Of a stretch of DNA of 64,000 bases, positions 40,552 to 48,894 are shown piece by piece (positions within the stretch are counted from its first letter, which is position 1; the number at the start of each line of letters is the position of its first letter). The DNA is from an uncultured Oscillospiraceae bacterium (GTDB taxonomy: Bacteria > Bacillota > Clostridia > Oscillospirales > Oscillospiraceae). The DNA lies in contig CANRHH010000003.1 in the NCBI GenBank assembly GCA_947630375.1, positions 32,502-96,501 of the forward strand. Direction: 5' to 3'. The translations under genes and the position numbers were made by a program. The notes under the pieces were generated by a model. The model saw only the letters and a program-made list of their open reading frames with translations, did no database searches and had not been told where the DNA came from.

Positions 40552-42327
40552 ATGCCAGGAAGAGGAGACAGAGGCGGCCGCGGGAAGCCCAAGGACGCCA
40601 AAGGGACGCTGAGGCGCATCCTGCGCTATCTGGCCCAGTACCGGGGCGTGGTCTTCGCGCTGCTGCTCTGCGCCTTTGCCAGCAACATAGGCAATCTGCT
40701 GGGCCCGTCCTTCGCGGGAAAGGCCATCGGCGAGGCGGAGGCCGGCCCCGGCAGCGTGGATTTCCAGCGGGTGTTCTACTATGCCGGCTGGATGCTCTTT
40801 GCCTACCTGGGCAGCAACGTGCTGTCTTTCCTCGTGAACCAGGGGATGATGCGTGTCAGCCGCCGCGTGGCGCAGAAAATGCGCAGCGATGTGTTTGACA
40901 AGCTCATGGCCCTTCCGGTGCAGTATTTCGACCGGAACCAGGCGGGGGACATCATCAGCCGCGTGTCCTATGATGTGGACGTGGTGAGCACCAGCCTGTC
41001 TACCGACGTAGTGCAGATCCTCACCAGCGTGGTCACCGTGGCGGGCTCCTTCGTCATGATGTGCGTGGTGTCGCCGCCGTTGGTCGTCTGTATGCTCATC
41101 ACCATCCCCCTGTCGGTGCTGTACACCCGGACCATGGGCAAGCGGACCCGGCCCAAATACTCCCGGCGCAGCGCCGCCTACGGGCATATGAACGGCTTTG
41201 TGGAGGAGATGTTCTCCGGGCAGAAGACCATCCTGGCCTACGCCCACGAGGACGCGGTCTGCGAGGAGTTCAGCGAGATCAACCGGGACGCCGCCCGGGC
41301 CTACCGGGACGCGGACTCCCTGGGCATGACCATGGGCCCCACCATCGGCATGATCAGCAACTTAGGGCTCTCCCTGATCGGCCTGCTGGGCGCGGTGTTC
41401 TACTTAAAGCGCATCGTGGACCTGAGCCAGATCTCCACCTTCGTGCTGTACTCGAGAAAGTTCTCCGGGCCCATCAATGAGATCGCCAACATCATCAACG
41501 AGATCTACTCTGCCCTGGCCGCGGCCGAGCGGGTGTTCCAGCTGCTGGACCACCCGGAGGAGGCCGCCGACCTGTACGGGGCGGAAGCCCTCACGGAGCC
41601 CGAGGGCCATGTGGAGGCGGAGCACGTGTCCTTCGGCTACCTGCCGGGCAAGCCGGTGCTCCACGACCTGGAGCTGGAGGCAAAGCCGGGGCAGACCGTG
41701 GCCATCGTGGGCCACACCGGGGCCGGGAAAACTACCGTTATAAACCTGCTCATGCGCTTTTACGATGTGGACGCCGGCCGCATCCTCACCGACGGAAAGG
41801 ACATCCGCGCCCTCCAGCGCCGGAGCCTCCGCCGGGCCTACGCCATGGTGCTGCAGGACACCTGGCTCTTTCGGGGCACGGTGTTTGAAAACATCGCCTA
41901 CGGCAAGGAAAACGCCACCATGGACGAGGTGGTGGCGGCGGCCAAGGCCGCCCGGATCCACAGCTACATCGTCCGCCTGCCCCAGGGCTACCAGACCATC
42001 ATCAGCGAGGACGGCGGCAACATCAGCAAGGGGCAGAAGCAGCTGCTCACCATCGCCCGGGCCATGCTGTACGACACCCGGATGCTCATCCTGGACGAGG
42101 CCACCAGCAACGTGGACACCCACACCGAGCAGCAGGTGCAGCGTGCCATGCGGGAGCTGATGCGGGGCAAGACCTGCTTTGTCATCGCCCACCGGCTCTC
42201 CACCATCCAGAACGCCGACAAGATCCTGGTCATGGACCACGGAGACGTGGTAGAGCAGGGCACCCACGAAGAGCTCATGGCCTCCCGCGGCGCGTATTAT
42301 AAGCTCTACGCCTCTCAGTTTGAATAG
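40552..42327 (+). CDS. Heterodimeric ABC exporter, half with canonical Walker B
   Basis: 591 residues with a Lys/Arg-rich start, six membrane helices and an ATPase domain. Walker A GHTGAGKTT (about 386), Walker B LILDEATSNVD with catalytic Glu, and a degenerate signature NISKGQKQ. Together with the preceding gene this makes one normal and one degenerate ATP site, as in BmrCD and TM287/288. GGGGAGGTG lies before ATG 40552. Its end lies 71 bases before the attachment site of the element. Confidence 0.9.
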   Translation: MPGRGDRGGRGKPKDAKGTLRRILRYLAQYRGVVFALLLCAFASNIGNLLGPSFAGKAIGEAEAGPGSVDFQRVFYYAGWMLFAYLGSNVLSFLVNQGMMRVSRRVAQKMRSDVFDKLMALPVQYFDRNQAGDIISRVSYDVDVVSTSLSTDVVQILTSVVTVAGSFVMMCVVSPPLVVCMLITIPLSVLYTRTMGKRTRPKYSRRSAAYGHMNGFVEEMFSGQKTILAYAHEDAVCEEFSEINRDAARAYRDADSLGMTMGPTIGMISNLGLSLIGLLGAVFYLKRIVDLSQISTFVLYSRKFSGPINEIANIINEIYSALAAAERVFQLLDHPEEAADLYGAEALTEPEGHVEAEHVSFGYLPGKPVLHDLELEAKPGQTVAIVGHTGAGKTTVINLLMRFYDVDAGRILTDGKDIRALQRRSLRRAYAMVLQDTWLFRGTVFENIAYGKENATMDEVVAAAKAARIHSYIVRLPQGYQTIISEDGGNISKGQKQLLTIARAMLYDTRMLILDEATSNVDTHTEQQVQRAMRELMRGKTCFVIAHRLSTIQNADKILVMDHGDVVEQGTHEELMASRGAYYKLYASQFE

Positions 42328-42398
42328 GGCCATTGGCGAAACGAAAGAACGGCTGCGGAAAGCAGGCTTTGAAAGATTTATGAAGGGAACTGTTTAAG

Positions 42399-42429
42399 AT
42401 GACAAAAATCCTATTTGTGTGCCACGGGA
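42399..42429 (+). repeat. Left direct repeat (attL) of the 17.9-kb element, with phosphatase stub
   Basis: 31 bases identical to 60261-60291. It is the start of a tyrosine phosphatase gene (MTKILFVCHG) behind a host ribosome site (GAAGGGA). The frame runs on into the element and stops at 42458, giving a 19-residue stub that keeps a CX5R pattern (CHGRIFR). It marks the left boundary of the element. Confidence 0.93.
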
Positions 42430-42490
42430 GAATATTCCGGAAAAGTCAAAAAGCCTGAAACTTCGCCATTTTTTGCGTTTCCTACTCAGG

Positions 42491-42514
42491 TTTTACCAAC
42501 AGTTTACCAATATT
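42491..42514 (+). other. Putative integrase arm-type site, left end
   Basis: TTTTACCAAC and TTTACCAATATT in tandem. The same pair (TTTTTACCAAC...CTTACCAATATT) occurs at 60100-60125 at the other end, in the same orientation. Tn916-family integrases bind such repeats with their N-terminal domain. Confidence 0.55.
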
Positions 42515-42591
42515 TCCGGAGAGCCAGAGCTTGCAAAATTACAGTCAGGACGAAAAAACAACAACTAAGCGGAGTTGTTGAATAGCAAATC

Positions 42592-42643
42592 AAGAAGCGT
42601 CTGCGGTATGCCTCTCATGCGAGGTAGCCGGCAGGCGCTTCTT
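42592..42643. terminator. Imperfect hairpin after the DUF1828 gene
   Basis: AAGAAGCG...CGCTTCTT outer stem with an inner CCTC...GAGG stem. On the minus strand it follows the DUF1828 gene and is trailed by TTGATTTG; a weak terminator for that pair. Bases 42515-42591 and 42644-42708 show nothing else. Confidence 0.45.
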
Positions 42644-42708
42644 TCATTAATGTCACAGATTATTAAATTGCCGACAAAAAGTTACTTCCGTTAAAGCAAG
42701 AGAATTTG

Positions 42709-43467
42709 TCAGGCTGAAATGAGGGCAATATTGGCATCTTTATTTCTTTCGCTCCAACGGATAACCTTTGCATCATAATTTATAAAAGCATCTTCAACTC
42801 CGCGGACTATATTGTTCTGATCATTCAGAATTACTATAAGCTGACTGTCTTTTTTGCGAGAAGGTTTTGTGTCGTTCCATGCAAACAGAATATTGCCCAT
42901 ACTGGATTTGTTTGGATTATTTATAGCTTGACACAATCTTTCAGGCTTTGTTTTTGTTCGTTGTAATAAAAAGTCATAACTATGGGTAAACCCGGAAGTT
43001 CCTGTAAATTGCACATTATCGGAATAATAAATCTCTCGTTCTTCAAAAAATTCTTGAATATCGTCCAGAAATAACGATGCGACTTTAGACTTGGTAATGG
43101 TGAACATATCATCTATTCTCAAAATTGCTTGAATAAATAGATGCTTTTTTTGCGCGAAACTTCTAATAGGAGCCTTGGCTATAAGTTCATCGCCATTTAA
43201 CTTAACACCGTATTGATTTAATATTCTCTGTAGATATGCTTTTCTATTTGCTGTAAACTGAAAACCACTCATTTTTAATGAATGAATCGTTGCACTGTCA
43301 TCCGTAAAAAAAATATCGTCTCCATCTTGCCGTACATATATCTGCAAATAATCATTGGCATTATCCAAATAAGGGGTGGTAATTTCGTAGTATTCGCCAA
43401 CTTTTTCAAATGTGATTTCGCTTTTTAACCAAGTTGCGTATTCATCAACTAATTTTTGAATATCCAC
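42709..43467 (-). CDS. DUF1828/DUF1829 domain protein
   Basis: 252 residues from GTG 43467 (GGGGGTGAT upstream). The N-terminal 95 residues (YLQIYVRQDGDDIFFTDDSATI) match the DUF1828 pattern and the rest resembles DUF1829 (FTHSYDFLLQR). No enzyme motif or membrane helix is seen. Much lower GC than the restriction genes nearby. It pairs with the next upstream gene in one minus-strand unit. Such pairs occur in mobile and defence regions; the function is unknown. Confidence 0.7.
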   Translation of the reverse strand: MDIQKLVDEYATWLKSEITFEKVGEYYEITTPYLDNANDYLQIYVRQDGDDIFFTDDSATIHSLKMSGFQFTANRKAYLQRILNQYGVKLNGDELIAKAPIRSFAQKKHLFIQAILRIDDMFTITKSKVASLFLDDIQEFFEEREIYYSDNVQFTGTSGFTHSYDFLLQRTKTKPERLCQAINNPNKSSMGNILFAWNDTKPSRKKDSQLIVILNDQNNIVRGVEDAFINYDAKVIRWSERNKDANIALISA

Positions 43468-43497
43468 GATATCACCCCCGTACTAAAAATAAAACAA

Positions 43498-43944
43498 TTA
43501 CATGATTTCAAGTTGCCATGAAATACTCGGTTTTTCAACCACATTAAATCTTTCTAAAAAACTAATCGTGTTTTCAACAAATTTGTCTTCTTCTATATTG
43601 TCAGCAGGAAAAGCAAATGTCCTTCCATAACCTTCTGTATAAATATGCCAATGGCTACCTGTGATTTTTTCTCCATCTGGATTATAATGTACTGTTGTTG
43701 GATTTATATGTAATTCCAATAGCATTATTCCATTTTTCTTTATACGAGCACCCATATTATATTTAAACGGTTGGATTTTTGCTCGATATATGTTTATTGA
43801 AAAAATATCAGCTTTTGTATCTCCGATTACATCAAATTCTTTATTTGCTCCACGAGCTGGAAATGTAATTGCGTCGATAAGGGAACGCTTTACCATATCT
43901 AATAATCGTTGTGCCTCGTCTTGTGTGAGCTTGTCAGCGCTCAT
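43498..43944 (-). CDS. DUF6978-like small protein, partner of DUF1828
   Basis: 148 residues from ATG 43944 (AGGGAG seven bases upstream). Contains LELHINPTTVHYNPDGEKI and GSHWHIYTEGYGR, with closely spaced His/Trp residues that could form a metal or catalytic site. I recall such proteins beside DUF1828 genes, but the DUF6978 label is a tentative match. Low GC, own promoter at 43972-44000. A two-gene defence or toxin-antitoxin unit is conceivable, not shown. Confidence 0.55.
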   Translation of the reverse strand: MSADKLTQDEAQRLLDMVKRSLIDAITFPARGANKEFDVIGDTKADIFSINIYRAKIQPFKYNMGARIKKNGIMLLELHINPTTVHYNPDGEKITGSHWHIYTEGYGRTFAFPADNIEEDKFVENTISFLERFNVVEKPSISWQLEIM

Positions 43945-43971
43945 TGAATCACTCCCTTACTTAGCTTATTA

Positions 43972-44000
43972 AGTCTATCATTTTTACCCTAATTATTCAA
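43972..44000 (-). promoter_or_regulatory. Promoter of the DUF6978/DUF1828 pair
   Basis: Minus-strand TTGAAT (44000-43995), 17 bases, TAGACT (43977-43972), 28 bases before the start codon. Confidence 0.6.
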
Positions 44001-44173
44001 GAGGTTTTGTAGCTAATATTGGCTGCCTTATGGTAGTATAGGTAGATTTTGCAACAATTCAATCAGGAAATAGAGATGACGGTGTGCAGAAACTTAAAAC
44101 ATTAAAACAATCTAAAGTCAGGTAGAGTAGGCCATGATGCGCGTTTGTTGTTCTCACTATCCTGTGCGTTAAG

Positions 44174-44208
44174 AGCGTTTCGTTTAAAAGACGGAACGCC
44201 CTTTTTTA
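44174..44208 (+). terminator. Terminator in the 44.0-44.2 kb gap
   Basis: A 9-10-bp stem GCGTTTCGT/ACGGAACGC followed by CTTTTTTAT on the plus strand. No protein gene precedes it; bases 44001-44173 could encode a short RNA, or be left from an earlier gene. Confidence 0.6.
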
Positions 44209-44236
44209 TATCCAAAACCGTAAACAGAAAGGAGAA

Positions 44237-45158
44237 ATGTATTTGAAAAGCAATGACACGAAACAAAACCAGGAACAATCTCTGCTATCCTCCGATGGAG
44301 TACCCCCGGTAGAAACGGTGGTTCGTATCCCGCTGGAGCGGCTGCGGCCCTTCCCAGACCACCCGTTCAAGGTCCGGGATGACGACGCCATGAGAGAGGC
44401 GGTCGAGAGCATTAGAACTTACGGCGTCCTGGCTCCGGCTATCGTACGTCCTGTTGAGGGCGGCTATGAGATCATCTCCGGGCACCGGCGCTGTCGCGCC
44501 TGCGAACTGGCCGGGCTGCCGGATATGCCCGCCATTGTGCGGGATATGGACGACGATACGGCCACGATCCTCATGGTGGACAGCAACCTCCAGCGGGAGA
44601 ATAATTCTGCCCAGCGAGAAGGCCAAGGCATACAAGATGAAGCTGGAGGCCATCAAGCGGCAAGGAGCCAGGAACGATTTAACTTCTGACCAAGTTGGGC
44701 AGAAGTTAAAATGGTCAGTTGAACGTGTGGCCGAGGACGCCGGAGAGAGCAAAAGCCAGGTGCAGCGGTATATCCGTTTGACCGAGCTGAAGCCGGAACT
44801 GCAAGAAATGGTGGACACCGGCAGGATGGCCCTGACCCCCGCCGTGGAGCTCTCCTACCTGAAACCCAAGGAGCAAGAGCTATTGCTGGAAACCATAGAC
44901 AGCGAACAGGCGACGCCTTCGCTCTCCCAGGCCCAGCGCTTGCGGAAGCTCAGTCAGCTCGGCGGGCTGAATGAGGACACCATGCTCTCCGTTATGGCAG
45001 AGCAGAAAAAGCCGGATCTAAGCAGCAACATCGTCCTGTCCGGGGAAAAGTTGAGCAAATATTTCCCCCGTTCATTCACCCCCTTGCAGATCGAGAAAAC
45101 CATCTTCAAGCTGCTGGATTCCTGGCTGCTGAAACGGCAGAAAGATCAGAGCAGATAG
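44237..45158 (+). pseudogene. ParB/Spo0J-family protein, split by a frameshift
   Basis: The first part (from ATG 44237, with AAAGGAGAA upstream) has the ParB nuclease-like core: ERLRPFPDHPF, GVLAPAIVRP, YEIISGHRRCRACELAG and DSNLQREN. The rest continues in the next frame: ILPSEKAKAYKMKLEA, the helix-turn-helix KLKWSVERVAEDAGESKSQVQRY and a C-terminal region. The break is at about 44600-44604, where AATAATTCTG reads with one base more than the expected AATATTCTG. Either a real mutation or a sequencing error. Intact, it would be a roughly 300-residue partition or regulator protein, common in mobilizable elements. Confidence 0.8.
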
Positions 45159-45172
45159 CTGCTGCACCGGGT

Positions 45173-45300
45173 ACGGGTTTACCAGATACGGAAAACCCGT
45201 ATATGGTAAATCCGTATCTGGAAATGCCGTGAGAATTAAATACTAAGATATATAAATATTAAATAATAAAATATATATAAATATAATCTATCCTTCTGTC
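45173..45300. other. Inverted iteron-like repeats next to an AT-rich stretch
   Basis: A 19-base repeat at 45173-45191 recurs inverted at 45197-45215 (17 of 19 match), and CCAGATACGGA/TCCGTATCTGG pairs 45182-45192 with 45211-45221. Bases 45235-45290 are almost pure A/T. Lying just after parB, this could be a partition site, a replication origin or a regulator site. Confidence 0.45.
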
Positions 45301-45365
45301 TTTCTTTCCTTCTGTCCCTAAAATAGAAGATAGACAGACTGACAGAAGTACATAGATAACGTGAA

Positions 45366-45397
45366 AAAGGGCGGCCAACCGAAGTTGACCGCCCTTG
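45366..45397 (-). terminator. Terminator of the Pro-rich secreted protein gene
   Basis: Stem AAGGGCGGTCAAC with its complement (one mismatch), TTCG loop, followed on the minus strand by TTTTTCACG. Confidence 0.85.
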
Positions 45398-45412
45398 CTG
45401 CTTTTCCGCGCC

Positions 45413-46066
45413 TTATTTCGTTGCTCCGCAGGAGGCGCACACCGCGCCGGTGACCATTTCCTCGTCCCAGGCGTCCCGGAGGACCCTCGTTTCGTAGTGA
45501 GCGATCTCCGGGCTGCCTTCGACCCACACCTGATCAGACCGGATGCTGTCGGTGAAGCCTCCATGACCCTCGCCGCTCACCTCGGAGTGGGCGTAGTATT
45601 CAGCGGCGCTTGTAAATTCTGCCCCGCAGCGGCAGACCACCACGGGATAGGTCCCGCCCTCAAAGTGCCCCTCCGTGGCCGGTTGATCGACCACCTTTAC
45701 TTCCTCGGTCACAGCCTCATGGTGGACCGTCTGCGTGACGTTCTGCCAATCGTGGACATGGACCGGGGCGGCGGGGACCGGCGCTGCCTCCGGCTCCGGG
45801 ACACTCTGCCTTTCGGCAGGGACCTCCGGGATCGGAACAGGCTCAACAGGCGTTTCCGTTTCCACCGGCGCGGGTGCCGGAGTGACAATGACCGGCGTTT
45901 CCATACGCTGGACTTTCGCGGGGACTTCTGCCGGAGAAACTGCCTGGACTACCGGGACAGGGGCCTCTGGTACAACTTCTTCCCTGGAGGCCATGGCACA
46001 GGAGCTGGCGGAAACCACCATGCCTGCCGCAAGCAGCATACTCAACATCTTCAAGGTCTTTTTCAT
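45413..46066 (-). CDS. Secreted, proline-rich hypothetical protein
   Basis: 217 residues from ATG 46066 (AAGGAGAG upstream; an ORF start further out lacks one). A signal peptide (MKKTLKMLSMLLAAGMVVSA) ends near SSCAMAS, perhaps a weak lipobox. Then a Pro/Val/Glu/Ala-rich segment (about 30-110), a His-rich stretch (VHVHDWQNVTQTVHHEAV), and two Cys pairs (CRCGAEF, CASCGATK) that could bind a metal. Wall-spanning or surface role inferred. Related proteins are often cargo of clostridial mobile elements; I do not know a function. Confidence 0.65.
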   Translation of the reverse strand: MKKTLKMLSMLLAAGMVVSASSCAMASREEVVPEAPVPVVQAVSPAEVPAKVQRMETPVIVTPAPAPVETETPVEPVPIPEVPAERQSVPEPEAAPVPAAPVHVHDWQNVTQTVHHEAVTEEVKVVDQPATEGHFEGGTYPVVVCRCGAEFTSAAEYYAHSEVSGEGHGGFTDSIRSDQVWVEGSPEIAHYETRVLRDAWDEEMVTGAVCASCGATK

Positions 46067-46196
46067 CGCTTTGCTCTCCTTCCGTTGGCTGTTTTGTGGC
46101 TCCATTGTCGCATTTTGCCGCGAAAACCGCAAGGATACCGCCATATTCGGGCGAGAGCAAAGCAGACATACTCAAAAAACAAAGAAAGGAGAGAAA

Positions 46197-46547
46197 ATGC
46201 AGGATATTATCCGAATGACAGAGGGACAGGCCCGGCGGGTGGGCGCTCTGATAAAGAAAAGCTGCTGCAACTATGCAGGCGGTCAATGTATCGCTCTCGA
46301 CTGCCCCTGTCCCCAGCTCATTACCCGGTCCCTGATCTGCAAGTGGTTCATCCGGGCCGTACTTCCGACAGACGCGCCGCTCCACACAGAGCTTTCCGGC
46401 AGCCGCAGGCGGACAAAGGCTTGCGCCGTCTGTGGCAAGCCTTTCTTCCCGCGCTCCAACCGGGCAAAATACTGCGAGAACTGCGCCCGGACCGTGCAGC
46501 GGCAGCAGCAGCGGGGACACATGAGAAAAAAGAGGGGTGAATGTTGA
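46197..46547 (+). CDS. Cysteine-rich VLP-domain protein
   Basis: 116 residues from ATG 46197 (AAAGGAG upstream). It contains ARRVGALIKKSCCNY, CIALDCPCPQ, and a C-terminal C-x2-C...C-x2-C ribbon (ACAVCGKPF, YCENCARTV) with a basic end. It matches the 'cysteine-rich VLP' family found in Clostridia mobile elements. Probably a zinc-binding regulator. Divergent from the secreted protein gene. Confidence 0.72.
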   Translation: MQDIIRMTEGQARRVGALIKKSCCNYAGGQCIALDCPCPQLITRSLICKWFIRAVLPTDAPLHTELSGSRRRTKACAVCGKPFFPRSNRAKYCENCARTVQRQQQRGHMRKKRGEC

Positions 46548-46756
46548 AAAATAGGCCCTCGAAAAGCCTTGAAAACACGGGCTTTTTTGAGGCCACTTTT
46601 TAGGGGGGAATATCATTTGACCTCCGGCCAGGAAAAGCCGGTTCTATTTTTCAACATTTTGACCGGGCAAGCGGCATGATTGACGGTCCCGGCCTGGAGG
46701 ACTATGCTGGAACAAAGAACAGCGCAAAACGAACTGCGCGGAAAGGACGGAAAGCT

Positions 46757-47110
46757 ATGAGCGAACTGAACTACGTCAGGAACGGGGACTACCTGATCCC
46801 TGACCTGAGCCTGACCGAGACAAAAGAGGCCCCACTTGGCAGATACGGACGGATGCGGAGACGGTATCTGGAGGAACACCGGCCGGTGCTGTTTGGCAGC
46901 CTGCTCCTGTCGGAGAAGCTGTACCCCCATCTGCGGGAGATCGAGACGGCGGCCAACCGCTGGATGGAGCAGATGATGCCCGGCCTGATGAGCGCGGCGG
47001 GGATCACGGAGAAGCTGAAAGCGGAGGACCCGCTGCGCTGGACCGGCCTGATGAACAACTGCAAGGCCCAGGCGGAGGAAACAATCCTGCGGGAGCTGAT
47101 CTACAGCTAA
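46757..47110 (+). CDS. TnpV-like transposon-encoded protein
   Basis: 117 residues from ATG 46757 (AAAGGACGGAAAG upstream). Begins MSELNYVRNGDYLIPDL, with GRYGRMRRRYLEEHRP and a helical end (YPHLREIETAANRWM), as in the TnpV family that accompanies conjugative and mobilizable elements. Function unknown. Followed by a terminator. Confidence 0.78.
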   Translation: MSELNYVRNGDYLIPDLSLTETKEAPLGRYGRMRRRYLEEHRPVLFGSLLLSEKLYPHLREIETAANRWMEQMMPGLMSAAGITEKLKAEDPLRWTGLMNNCKAQAEETILRELIYS

Positions 47111-47141
47111 ACAGCTCGGAAAAAGAGAATACAGATGGTGA

Positions 47142-47180
47142 AAGAACATATCCCAGGCGTTCGGGATATGTTCTTTTTCG
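47142..47180 (+). terminator. Terminator after tnpV
   Basis: AAGAACATATCCC (47142-47154) pairs with GGGATATGTTCTT (47163-47175), followed by TTTCG. Confidence 0.8.
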
Positions 47181-47216
47181 CGAGACCGATAGGGCATTTT
47201 GAGCAAAAAATATACG

Positions 47217-47245
47217 TTCCCTTTTAACTGCCGGCATGATATAAT
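47217..47245 (+). promoter_or_regulatory. Promoter of the type I restriction operon
   Basis: An extended -10 TGATATAAT (TATAAT at 47240-47245) with a weak -35 TTCCCT (47217-47222), about 80 bases before hsdM. Confidence 0.6.
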
Positions 47246-47325
47246 ACCCATACAGCGGCTCTTAAGTTGAGCTTGCAATGCGGGCTGCTGCCCTTGCGTG
47301 GGAGAAAAGCCAGGAGGCAACCGAT

Positions 47326-48894
47326 ATGACAGACAGCAAGAAAGAAATGGAAAGAGAGGAGCTGCACCGGGCGATTTGGGCGATAGCGGATGAACTCCGC
47401 GGAGCAGTCGATGGCTGGGACTTCAAAAACTATGTCCTCGGCACGATGTTTTACCGTTACATCTCCGAAAACCTGTGCAGCTACATAAACGACGGCGAGG
47501 CGGAGGCCGGGAATCCCGGCTTTGATTACGCGGCCATGCCGGACGGGGACGCAGAGGAAGCCCGCCAGGGTCTGGTGGAAGAGAAAGGCTTTTTCATTCT
47601 GCCCAGCGAGCTGTTCTGCAACGTCCGCGCAAGAGCCGCGCAGGATGACAACCTGAACGAGACGCTGGAGCGCGTGTTCCGGCATATAGAGGAATCCGCA
47701 AAGGGCAGTTCTTCCGAGAGCAGCTTTGCCGGCCTGTTCGACGATTACGACGTGAACAGCAACAAGCTGGGCTCCACCGTGGCAAAGCGGAACGAAAAGC
47801 TGGTAAAGCTCCTGAACGGCGTGGCGGCGATGAACCTGGGCGACGTGAAGGACCATGACATCGACGCTTTTGGCGACGCCTATGAATACCTGATGACCAT
47901 GTATGCCAGCAACGCGGGAAAATCCGGCGGCGAGTTCTTTACCCCGGCCGACGTCTCCGAGCTGCTGACCCGGCTGGGCACCGTCGGCAAGACGGAGATC
48001 AACAAGGTCTATGACCCGGCCTGCGGCTCCGGCTCCCTGCTTTTGAAGGCGGAAAAGGTGTTAGGCCGTCAGGCCATACGCAACGGCTTTTTCGGGCAGG
48101 AGATCAACATCACCACCTACAACCTGTGCCGCATCAATATGTTCCTCCATGACGTGGGCTTTGACAAATTCAATATCGCCTGCGAAGACACGCTCACCGC
48201 TCCCCAGCATTGGGACGACGAGCCCTTTGAACTGATCGTCTCCAATCCGCCCTACTCCATCAAGTGGGCGGGCGACGACAACCCGCTCTTGATCAACGAC
48301 CCCCGCTTCTCTCCGGCCGGTGTGCTGGCCCCCAAATCCAAGGCGGACATGGCCTTTATCATGCACTCTCTTTCCTGGCTGGCCTCCAACGGCACGGCAG
48401 CCATCGTCTGCTTCCCAGGTATCCTGTACCGGGGCGGCGCGGAGCAGAAGATCCGCAAATACCTGATAGACAACAACTACATCGACTGCATCATCCAACT
48501 GCCCGGCAACCTGTTTTTCGGCACTCCTATCGCCACGTGTATCATGATCCTGAAAAAAGGCAAGAGCGACAACAAGGTTTTGTTCATCGATGCCTCTGGC
48601 GAGTTTGTCAAGGTGACGAACAACAACAAGCTGACGCCGGAGAACATCAGCCGGATCGTGGACGCCTATGCCTGCCGCAAGGAGGAACTGCACTTCTCGC
48701 ACTTGGCCTCCTGGGAGGAAGTGTCGCAGAACGAATATAACCTCTCTGTCAGCAGCTATGTGGAGCAGGAGGACAAGCGGGAGAAGATAGACATCGTCAA
48801 GCTGAATGCGGAGATCGCGGAGATCGTGGCCCGTGAGCAGGTGCTGCGGGACGAGATCGACCGGATCATTGCGGAGATCGAGGGGAAAACATGA
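47326..48894 (+). CDS. hsdM: Type I restriction-modification methylase subunit
   Basis: 522 residues from ATG 47326 (GGAGG eight bases upstream). An N-terminal helical HsdM domain (residues 10-150), then an adenine methyltransferase with SAM motif [15 protein letters not shown] and catalytic NPPY ([10 protein letters not shown]). It forms the M2S methylase with HsdS and the M2R2S restriction complex with HsdR. ATGA overlap with rhuM. Confidence 0.95.
   Translation: MTDSKKEMEREELHRAIWAIADELRGAVDGWDFKNYVLGTMFYRYISENLCSYINDGEAEAGNPGFDYAAMPDGDAEEARQGLVEEKGFFILPSELFCNVRARAAQDDNLNETLERVFRHIEESAKGSSSESSFAGLFDDYDVNSNKLGSTVAKRNEKLVKLLNGVAAMNLGDVKDHDIDAFGDAYEYLMTMYASNAGKSGGEFFTPADVSELLTRLGTVGKTEINKVYDPACGSGSLLLKAEKVLGRQAIRNGFFGQEINITTYNLCRINMFLHDVGFDKFNIACEDTLTAPQHWDDEPFELIVSNPPYSIKWAGDDNPLLINDPRFSPAGVLAPKSKADMAFIMHSLSWLASNGTAAIVCFPGILYRGGAEQKIRKYLIDNNYIDCIIQLPGNLFFGTPIATCIMILKKGKSDNKVLFIDASGEFVKVTNNNKLTPENISRIVDAYACRKEELHFSHLASWEEVSQNEYNLSVSSYVEQEDKREKIDIVKLNAEIAEIVAREQVLRDEIDRIIAEIEGKT

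Noticed and set aside
42399-42458. 19-residue frame at the left end of the element as a functional mini-phosphatase
   Set aside because: It keeps a CX5R pattern but lacks the rest of the fold; it is best seen as a by-product of the attachment site.
45235-45360. Short repeats (CTTCTGTC/GACAGAAG, pyrimidine-rich runs) as a CRISPR array
   Set aside because: Units are 8 bases, not regularly spaced, with no cas genes in the window.
45735-46196. N-terminal extension of the Cys-rich VLP protein gene
   Set aside because: Thr/Gly/Ser-rich shadow of the secreted protein gene on the other strand; AAAGGAG precedes ATG 46197.
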